This document shows, one piece after another, positions 58,078 through 64,000 of a DNA stretch of 64,000 nt (positions are counted from its first letter, which is position 1; every line of letters begins with the position of its first letter). The translations under genes and the position numbers were made by a program. The notes under the pieces were generated by a model, which saw only the letters and a program-made list of their open reading frames with translations, was not told where the DNA came from and searched no databases. Source of the DNA: Candidatus Binatia bacterium (GTDB taxonomy: Bacteria; Desulfobacterota; Binatia; HRBIN30); assembly GCA_026004215.1 (NCBI GenBank), contig BPIR01000001.1, forward strand, positions 958,566-1,022,565. The letters run 5' to 3'.

Positions 58078-59289
58078 ATGGTGCGGGGCAAATCCTCGGC
58101 CGTTCGCGGCCTGCCAGCAATCGCCGGAGCTCCTCTTGCCGTCGAGTGTCTGCGGCGGTGGAACAAGTATCTCCGGCGCCACCAGTACACGGCCGAAACC
58201 CTTCGGCAAACCTTTGGAATTCGTTGCGCGGACGAGTTCGGGCTCGGAGAGCGAGAAGTTTGGGCCGAACACCTGCGGGCACAATCGAACTCCGCGCAGC
58301 CATGGTTCCAGCTCTTTTGGCTCGAACAACCGCTCCAACGGGAAGTTGCGGACAAGCTCGCGCCGGATCTCGTCGAACTTGGTCTGCGTGCCGGTTTACT
58401 GCGGGAAAACAAGAACCACCTCATCGCCTCGCTGCGAGCCGAACCCGTGGTATCCAACATTGTGTGGTCAGATCGGCGCTTCGAACGCCCGCTGCAAAGA
58501 AGCGTCGTGCGTCGTCGCGGCGGCCCGGTTTACCCGCCCAGTGCCGACTCGCACATGCTGGCGGAAGTTCTCCCCCCAATGACGGGGCAACAACTTCTCG
58601 ACCTCTGCACCGGCTCGGGCGTGCTCGCCATCTTGGCGGCCCAAGCCGGGGCCAAGGTCACTGGTGTGGACATCGATGCCCGCGCGGTGGAACTCGCAAC
58701 GCTCAACGCCCTAGCCAACGGCTTGCCCAACCTGACTTTTGTGTGCGGAAATCTGTACGAACCGGTTCACCAGCGGCGTTTTCACAGCATCGTGGCGAAT
58801 CCGCCTTTTGTATGCTCTCCGTACACCGGCGGGCCGCGGTATCACAGCGGCGGTCCGCTCGGCGACGAGATCTTGCGGCCCATCGTTGCCGGCTTCGCCA
58901 CATACCTGCATCGCGGCGGCACGGCGGTAACGATCAGTCACGTCGGCCTGCGCGCGGGAGAGTCGCTCAGCGATCGGGCGCGCACGTGGCTCGGGAACTT
59001 CGATGGCCGCGCTTTGGTGGTCGAGTTCGAGCGTGCCGATATCGTTCGGTTCGCTGCCGCCCAGGCGGGTTTTGCTCTGGCCGAGGGTCTCGCCAGTTAC
59101 AAACGAGAACTGCACCGGTGGTTGCGCTTTTTGCGCCGCCACTGGGTGCACGAAGTCGCCGCGATTTTCCTTGCCGCCGAGCGTTCCGGGAAACCGCAGC
59201 TCGAGGTCGTCAGCGCGAAGCCCGTGGTGGTTCCTGTGCCGCTCAACAAGTCGGCGGCGCAGGTCGTGAAAGAGTGGTGGCCGTGCTGA
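58078..59289 (+). CDS. Class I SAM-dependent methyltransferase (NPPF type)
   Basis: The 403-residue protein has an N-terminal domain of about 160 residues followed by a Rossmann methyltransferase with DLCTGSGVLAI (175-185) and NPPFVCSP (241-248). The N-P-P-F motif is typical of enzymes methylating planar nitrogens (PrmC, RlmG or N6-adenine type). The N-terminal half and the HVGLRAGES segment resemble RlmG/RsmC-like or DUF7059-type proteins. The target (rRNA, protein or DNA) is not fixed. The start ATG is at 58078. Confidence 0.8.
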   Translation: MVRGKSSAVRGLPAIAGAPLAVECLRRWNKYLRRHQYTAETLRQTFGIRCADEFGLGEREVWAEHLRAQSNSAQPWFQLFWLEQPLQREVADKLAPDLVELGLRAGLLRENKNHLIASLRAEPVVSNIVWSDRRFERPLQRSVVRRRGGPVYPPSADSHMLAEVLPPMTGQQLLDLCTGSGVLAILAAQAGAKVTGVDIDARAVELATLNALANGLPNLTFVCGNLYEPVHQRRFHSIVANPPFVCSPYTGGPRYHSGGPLGDEILRPIVAGFATYLHRGGTAVTISHVGLRAGESLSDRARTWLGNFDGRALVVEFERADIVRFAAAQAGFALAEGLASYKRELHRWLRFLRRHWVHEVAAIFLAAERSGKPQLEVVSAKPVVVPVPLNKSAAQVVKEWWPC

Positions 59290-59420
59290 TCCTGGGGCAC
59301 GAGGCGCCTCGTGCCTGCTGTTGACTCGCCGCGGGCAGCCGTTACGTAGTGCGTCGCTCGAGCGGTCCCGGGTCAAGGTGGTGCAGCTCCCTTGCGCGGA
59401 CGCTCGAGGAGAGCGAGGCC

Positions 59421-59909
59421 ATGCCAGAAGCGAAGAAGTTTCGTGTTTACGTCAGCAAGGACTATCTGAAATTCAACGCCGCGCATTTCATCGCCTACAA
59501 AGGTTTCCGCGAAGCGCTGCACGGGCACAACTACAGAATCTCGGTGGAAATCGAGGGCGACCTCGGCGAACAGGGCTACGTCTTGGACTTCAGCATCGTC
59601 AAAGACGTCGCTCGCCGCGTCTGCGATCGGCTCGACGAGCGCACGCTTCTTCCGGCAGAGAGCGACTGCCTCTCCATCGAAGCGCGCGGTGCGCAGATCG
59701 TCGTGCGCTTCGAGGAAGACGAATTCTCCTTCCCCGCCAAGGACGTTCTGTTGCTCCCGATCGTGCACACATCGGCCGAGGAGCTGGCGCGTTACCTCGC
59801 GGGGGAGATTCGCCGGGAGTTGGCGCGCGACGGAATAGTGGTCCACGGCACGATCGAGGTCGGGGTAGCGGAAACACCCGGGCAGATTGCTTACTATCGT
59901 GATCCATGA
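59421..59909 (+). CDS. 6-pyruvoyl-tetrahydropterin synthase family protein, PTPS-III type
   Basis: The 162-residue protein has the PTPS/QueD zinc ligands His22 (NAAHF), His34 and His36 (LHGHNY). In place of the catalytic cysteine it has Glu31, giving H-9-E-3-H-2-H. That is the spacing and substitution described for PTPS-III of Plasmodium and some bacteria (His29, Glu38, His41, His43). PTPS-III makes 6-hydroxymethyl-dihydropterin from dihydroneopterin triphosphate, bypassing FolB. The ATG at 59421 has GGAGAG upstream. A QueD-type queuosine role cannot be excluded. The gene overlaps the cytochrome c gene. Confidence 0.85.
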   Translation: MPEAKKFRVYVSKDYLKFNAAHFIAYKGFREALHGHNYRISVEIEGDLGEQGYVLDFSIVKDVARRVCDRLDERTLLPAESDCLSIEARGAQIVVRFEEDEFSFPAKDVLLLPIVHTSAEELARYLAGEIRRELARDGIVVHGTIEVGVAETPGQIAYYRDP

Positions 59910-60232
59910 AACCAACCCGCGGCGCTGCGCGTTTCTCGTTCGTATGGTGGGCGACGCTGGCGGCTGCATTGACGGCCTGCAACGCACCGCTGCCGGAGCC
60001 GGATTCGCCCGGCGCCCGCCTTTACGCATCGCGCTGCAATACCTGCCACCGCCTGCACGCCCCGAGCGCGCTGACATTCGAAATGTGGAAGATGAAAGTT
60101 GCCTCGATGCAAGGAGAAATGGTGCGCCGCGGTTTGCCGCCGCTCACGCGCGAAGAACGCGACCTGCTTTTGGACTACCTCCGCCGCCACAGCCAAGGTG
60201 CAAAATCCGGCATCAGCGAGGTCAAAGGATGA
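59906..60232 (+). CDS. Small cytochrome c lipoprotein
   Basis: The 108-residue product has a lipoprotein signal (ALTAC, lipidated Cys25) and one c-type haem motif CNTCH (44-48). Several methionines downstream (MWKMKVASMQGEM) could supply an axial ligand. It is probably a periplasm-facing electron carrier. The start overlaps the PTPS-III gene by 4 nt (ATGA), and the stop overlaps the aminopeptidase gene by 4 nt, a compact three-gene unit. Confidence 0.85.
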   Translation: MKPTRGAARFSFVWWATLAAALTACNAPLPEPDSPGARLYASRCNTCHRLHAPSALTFEMWKMKVASMQGEMVRRGLPPLTREERDLLLDYLRRHSQGAKSGISEVKG

Positions 60233-61698
60233 GAGTCACGACTACCCAGGTGAACGTCGAGAAACTGGCCGTGGATCTCCTCGTCGTGCCCACGACGGCC
60301 GATTGGAAAGCTGGAACAGTGGCCGAGTTGGATAAGCACCTTCACGGGGCGCTGGTTCCGGAGGTGCGCCAACAAGGTTTCAAGGGCCAGGACAACGAAC
60401 AAGCCATCTTTCAGACCCACGGGCACCTGCCCTACCGGCATATTTTGCTGGTCGGATTGGGGACCGGCGATTCGCCTTCCGTTTGGTATCGGGTTGCGCA
60501 AGTGGCCGCGAGTCGCGCCCAAGAGCTGCAGGCCACTCACGTTGGCTTCGTGCCACTTCCGGCGTACGCGGACGCGCCGACGCTCGAGAGGGTTGCCGAA
60601 GGTTGGATCTTGAGCCTGTATCGGTTCGACGAGCTCAAGAGCACGAACGGCCAGGCGGCCAAGACTACGCATCCGCGCCTCGTCGTCGTTGCCAAAGGCA
60701 CTGCCGAGCTCAAGGCAGCGCTCCGCCGAGCGGAGCATCTCGCCCTCGCCGCCTGCTACGCCCGCGACCTTGTCAACCGACCCGCAGCGATCGTCACCCC
60801 AGCCTATCTCGCTCAGGAAGCCAAGCGGATCGCGCGAGAACACGATCTCAGTGGACGCGTCTTCGACGTCACGGCACTGCGCCGCGCACGCATGCAGTGC
60901 ATTCTCGGGGTCGCGCAAGGGAGCGAACAGCCTCCGCGCTTCATCGAACTCGTTTACCGGCCCGCCAAGGCCAAGCGCGTGATCGCCCTGGCCGGTAAGG
61001 GCATCACGTTCGACAGCGGTGGGCTCAACCTCAAGACCGGCGACGGCATGACCACGATGAAGCGGGACATGGCGGGTGCGGCTGTGGTGCTGGCCGTCAT
61101 GTCTGCGGTGCGCAGTCTGGATGTGAACGTCGAGGTGCGCGGCTACGTGGCTGCCGCGGAAAACATGCCCAGCGGCCGCGCGTTGCGTCCGGGCGACGTG
61201 CTCACGGCTCGGAACGGGAAAACCATCGAGGTGTTGAACACGGATGCCGAGGGCCGGCTCGTGCTCGCGGACGCACTGTCCTACGCGGCCGAAGGCAAAC
61301 CCGATGTCCTCATTGACTTTGCGACACTGACCGGAGCGGTGCGAACGGCACTGGGCACACGCTACGCCGCTATCATGGGCACGAACCGCCAGCTCGTCGC
61401 CGACCTTATCGCTGCCGGGCAGGCTTCGGGGGAAAACTTGTGGGAACTTCCGCTCGTGGAGGAATACCGCAGCGAACTGCAAAGCAGTGTGGCCGACCTC
61501 AAAAACATTGGCGAGGGTGGCGCAGGCACAATTATCGGGGGACTGTTCCTGCGCGAGTTCACCGGCAACATCCCCTGGGCCCACATTGACTTCTCCAGTA
61601 CCGCAAGCACCGACAAACCGTTCGCTTGCCATCCGCGGGGCGCAACTGGCTTCGGCGTACGCACGGTATTACGGTATTTGCTCGCGCAAGGGTCTTGA
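60229..61698 (+). CDS. pepA: Leucyl aminopeptidase (M17 family)
   Basis: The 489-residue protein has the M17 signatures KGITFDSGGLNLK and NTDAEGRLVLADALSYA, which provide the two zinc ligands and the catalytic residues, and a variable N-terminal domain. It removes N-terminal amino acids from peptides in the cytoplasm; E. coli PepA also binds DNA, which is not indicated here. The ATG at 60229 overlaps the cytochrome c stop. A 130-nt gap precedes the SDR gene. Confidence 0.95.
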   Translation: MRVTTTQVNVEKLAVDLLVVPTTADWKAGTVAELDKHLHGALVPEVRQQGFKGQDNEQAIFQTHGHLPYRHILLVGLGTGDSPSVWYRVAQVAASRAQELQATHVGFVPLPAYADAPTLERVAEGWILSLYRFDELKSTNGQAAKTTHPRLVVVAKGTAELKAALRRAEHLALAACYARDLVNRPAAIVTPAYLAQEAKRIAREHDLSGRVFDVTALRRARMQCILGVAQGSEQPPRFIELVYRPAKAKRVIALAGKGITFDSGGLNLKTGDGMTTMKRDMAGAAVVLAVMSAVRSLDVNVEVRGYVAAAENMPSGRALRPGDVLTARNGKTIEVLNTDAEGRLVLADALSYAAEGKPDVLIDFATLTGAVRTALGTRYAAIMGTNRQLVADLIAAGQASGENLWELPLVEEYRSELQSSVADLKNIGEGGAGTIIGGLFLREFTGNIPWAHIDFSSTASTDKPFACHPRGATGFGVRTVLRYLLAQGS

Positions 61699-61828
61699 TC
61701 TTGCGCCCGCCACGCAGGCCGCGCTCCAGCTCGAGCCATGCGCTGGGCAGCGAGCCCCGCTCTTGTTGGCTTCGGCGCGCGTAGGGTAAGGACATGCCCG
61801 GAGACGGAAAGCACGAGCGGAGCGAACC

Positions 61829-62686
61829 ATGGGCGGGGACTATCGAGACAAGGTCGTACTGATTACGGGTGCGTCCTCCGGTATCGGGCGAGTAGCCGCC
61901 CGCATGTTTGCCGAGCGGGGCGCCAACGTGGTGGCGGTAGCGCGTCGCGAAGCCCTGCTTGCGGAACTCATCGAAGAGTGCCGCAAGCACGTGCCGGCAT
62001 CGTTTTACCTCGCGGGTGACGTGAGCGACCGCAGCTTTGCCGAGGGAATTGTGTCCGCCACGGTCGAGCGTCTCGGGCGCCTCGATATTCTCATCAACAA
62101 CGCTGCAATCTCCAAACACAAGCACATTTATCACACGCGCGCCGAAGAGGCGGAAACAGTGCTGCGGGTCAACTTTCTTTCGTGTGTGTGGACCACCTTT
62201 GCCGCCATCCCCGTCATGTTGCGGCAAGGGCGCGGCGCAATTGTCAACGTGTCTTCCTTTGCGGCCAAACTCACGCCGCCGCGCGAGTCGCTTTACGCTG
62301 CCTCGAAAGCGGCGATGAGTGCGTTCACCGAAGGCTTGTGGCACGACTTGGCCGGTTCGAATATCCACGTTGCCCTCGTGCACCCCGGTCCGATCGACAC
62401 CGAGATTTGGCTCAAGGAAGACGAGCCACCGTCCTACAGCGGGAAAAAATACCCGCCCGAAATCGTGGTCGAAGCCATCTTCGAGTGTATCGAAAAACGG
62501 CGCTACGAGGTTACCGTGCCTCGGCGCCACCCGATGCTCGTCACCGCTCGATTGCTTCGCCTCGCATTGCCGGGAGTGTTGCGCTGGGGAATGCAGCGCA
62601 CCGATCCCGTGCCGCCAGAAGTTCTCGATCGGGCTCGACAGCGGGCGCGGGCCGGCAAACGCTTGGGCGAGGTCGAGGAATCTTGA
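61829..62686 (+). CDS. Short-chain dehydrogenase/reductase
   Basis: The 285-residue SDR has TGASSGIG (13-20), NNAAIS, and the catalytic YAASK. Its C-terminal part with ARLLRLALPGVLRWG resembles SDRs acting on lipid or long-chain ketone substrates. The cofactor is NAD(P); the substrate is not fixed. The ATG is at 61829. The next gene, aroC, is on the same strand, 44 nt away. Confidence 0.9.
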   Translation: MGGDYRDKVVLITGASSGIGRVAARMFAERGANVVAVARREALLAELIEECRKHVPASFYLAGDVSDRSFAEGIVSATVERLGRLDILINNAAISKHKHIYHTRAEEAETVLRVNFLSCVWTTFAAIPVMLRQGRGAIVNVSSFAAKLTPPRESLYAASKAAMSAFTEGLWHDLAGSNIHVALVHPGPIDTEIWLKEDEPPSYSGKKYPPEIVVEAIFECIEKRRYEVTVPRRHPMLVTARLLRLALPGVLRWGMQRTDPVPPEVLDRARQRARAGKRLGEVEES

Positions 62687-62730
62687 GCCAACTTGAGGGT
62701 CCCACCCAGCTCCCCTAAGGAACGGACGAC

Positions 62731-63825
62731 ATGGGCTCCGTATTCGGCCACTTGTTTCGCATCAGTACCTTTGGCGAGTCGCACGGCGGTGCCGTGGGTG
62801 TGGTCATTGACGGCTGCCCGCCGAAACTGCCGCTCAGCACCGAGGACATCCAGCGCGATCTCGATCGCCGCCGGCCGGGCCAAAGTCGTTTGACCACAGC
62901 GCGCCAGGAGCCCGACCGCGCGGAATTGCTCTCCGGTGTATTCGAAGGGCTCACGCTGGGTACGCCGATCGCTATTCTCGTGCGGAATACAGACGCACGC
63001 CCTTCGGCTTACGAGAGTTTCCGGGACCTCTATCGGCCCTCGCACGCCGACTACACCTACGAGGCCAAGTACGGCATCCGCAACTGGCAAGGCGGCGGGC
63101 GTGCTTCCGCGCGCGAAACGGTCGGCCGAGTTGCTGCGGGCGCGGTGGCACGAAAACTCTTGCGCGAGCTTGCCGGAGTGGAGGTGCTGGCCTGGGTACA
63201 CAGCGTGCACACCATCGAAGCAAGCGTGGACCTGACACACGTGACGCTGGAACTAGTGGAGTCGAACCCCGTGCGTTGCCCCGACAGCGAAGCCGCCGCG
63301 AAAATGGCGGAACGAATCGAGGCCGCGAGGCGCGAAGGCAACTCGCTCGGTGGCATCGTCCAGTGCGTGTGCCGGAACGTACCCCCTGGACTGGGAGAGC
63401 CCGTGTTCGACCGGCTGGAAGCCGATCTCGCCAAGGCGATGCTCTCGCTCCCGGCCTCGAAAGGTTTCGAAATCGGTAGTGGCTTCGGGGGTACGCGCCT
63501 GACCGGAATCGAGCACAACGACCCGTTTGTCACCGACGCAACCGGTCGGGTGCGCACCGCAACCAACCGCTCTGGCGGCGTGCAGGGCGGGATCAGCAAC
63601 GGCGAAGACATTTACTTTCGTGTCGCGTTCAAGCCCACCGCCACCATCGCACAGGAGCAAGACACCGTGGACCGCCAGGGCCGGCCTGCCAAGATCGTCG
63701 GCAAGGGACGGCACGATCCCTGCGTACTCCCCCGGGCCGTGCCGATGGTCGAAGCCATGGCCTGCCTAGTACTGGCCGACCACTACCTGCGGCAACGTGC
63801 CCTCGTGGGGCGCGTCGGCCCGTGA
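62731..63825 (+). CDS. aroC: Chorismate synthase
   Basis: The 364-residue protein begins [20 protein letters not shown], and the motifs [20 protein letters not shown] and [16 protein letters not shown] are present, all chorismate synthase signatures. It makes chorismate from EPSP with reduced FMN. The C-terminus ends shortly before the window end. No other shikimate genes are in the window. Confidence 0.98.
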   Translation: MGSVFGHLFRISTFGESHGGAVGVVIDGCPPKLPLSTEDIQRDLDRRRPGQSRLTTARQEPDRAELLSGVFEGLTLGTPIAILVRNTDARPSAYESFRDLYRPSHADYTYEAKYGIRNWQGGGRASARETVGRVAAGAVARKLLRELAGVEVLAWVHSVHTIEASVDLTHVTLELVESNPVRCPDSEAAAKMAERIEAARREGNSLGGIVQCVCRNVPPGLGEPVFDRLEADLAKAMLSLPASKGFEIGSGFGGTRLTGIEHNDPFVTDATGRVRTATNRSGGVQGGISNGEDIYFRVAFKPTATIAQEQDTVDRQGRPAKIVGKGRHDPCVLPRAVPMVEAMACLVLADHYLRQRALVGRVGP

Positions 63826-64000
63826 TCGCGGCCGCACCCGCGGCACTCACAAAGCAGCTGCTCTTCCCGCCATGCCCCGGCGACCCCGGGGGGCTCCTCA
63901 GCGCCGCTGCTCTTCGCAAAACACACGGCGTCCGGCACGATCATGAAAGCGGCGCACTCCCGCTCGCTCGTGCGGCCCGACAAAAAGTACCGGCCGCTTC
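63826..64000. other. Terminal segment after aroC
   Basis: The last 175 nt contain no gene I can support. A minus-strand frame is open to the right edge over part of it, but has no recognisable motif and may be chance. Confidence 0.4.

Overview
The window reads as one stretch of chromosome from a GC-rich Gram-negative bacterium. Outer-membrane lipoproteins, TatBC, a PBP1A-type synthase, EI-Ntr and a SurA-like isomerase point to a diderm. No ribosomal RNA marker is present, so placement is inference. The small EF-hand (dockerin-like) modules, DUF11 and disintegrin-like secreted proteins and paired acyl-CoA dehydrogenases resemble uncultured deltaproteobacterial-type lineages such as Binatia/Desulfobacterota. 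I saw no tRNA, rRNA, CRISPR array, insertion sequence or integrase.

Layout. (1) 1-6955, plus strand: the end of an AurF-like diiron oxygenase gene, a WbqC-like gene, a DPM-synthase-like GT2, a GT39-type membrane glycosyltransferase, a TMTC-like GT-C/TPR protein and an exported FGE/SUMF1-like protein. (2) 7023-22910, minus strand: a 3092-residue secreted DUF11 protein, a second TMTC-like protein, and a 1284-residue secreted cysteine-rich protein with 19 disintegrin-like repeats. Hairpin terminators and a cluster of palindromic repeats separate them. (3) 23214-32559, minus: zinc alcohol dehydrogenase, a HupE/UreJ-like, PpiC-like and DUF3604 gene set, a beta-helix lipoprotein, LemA, TPM, a nucleotidyltransferase-like gene and a TerB-like gene. 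(4) 32596-40306, minus: a compact housekeeping run transcribed rpmE, prfA, prmC, murA, hisD, hisB, hisH, hisA, hisF, with many 4-11 nt overlaps. (5) 40426-47095, minus: coiled-coil membrane protein, ptsP, Memo-like protein, zinc-ribbon protein and PBP1A. (6) 47204-49647, plus: HDAC-family amidohydrolase, tatB and tatC. (7) 49843-50807, minus: DUF4911 and YdcF genes. (8) 51061-63825, plus: dockerin-like secreted protein with a very strong terminator, an acyl-CoA dehydrogenase pair, a CPA2 antiporter, a methyltransferase, a PTPS-III-type pterin enzyme, a cytochrome c lipoprotein, leucyl aminopeptidase, an SDR and chorismate synthase.

Most notable ideas. First, regions 1 and 2 together look like a surface-protein O-glycosylation locus: a polyprenyl-phosphate sugar synthase, a GT39 enzyme and two 640-residue TMTC-like proteins lie beside two very large secreted proteins, one made of beta-sandwich repeats. 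Second, the cysteine-rich protein has the full cysteine pattern of the ADAM disintegrin fold, which is unexpected in a bacterium. Third, DUF3604, PpiC and HupE overlap as if translationally coupled and may form an envelope or metal-related system. Fourth, the PTPS homologue carries the His-9-Glu-3-His-2-His pattern of PTPS-III, suggesting a FolB-independent folate route. All four are inferences from sequence reading only; no alignment or database search was run.
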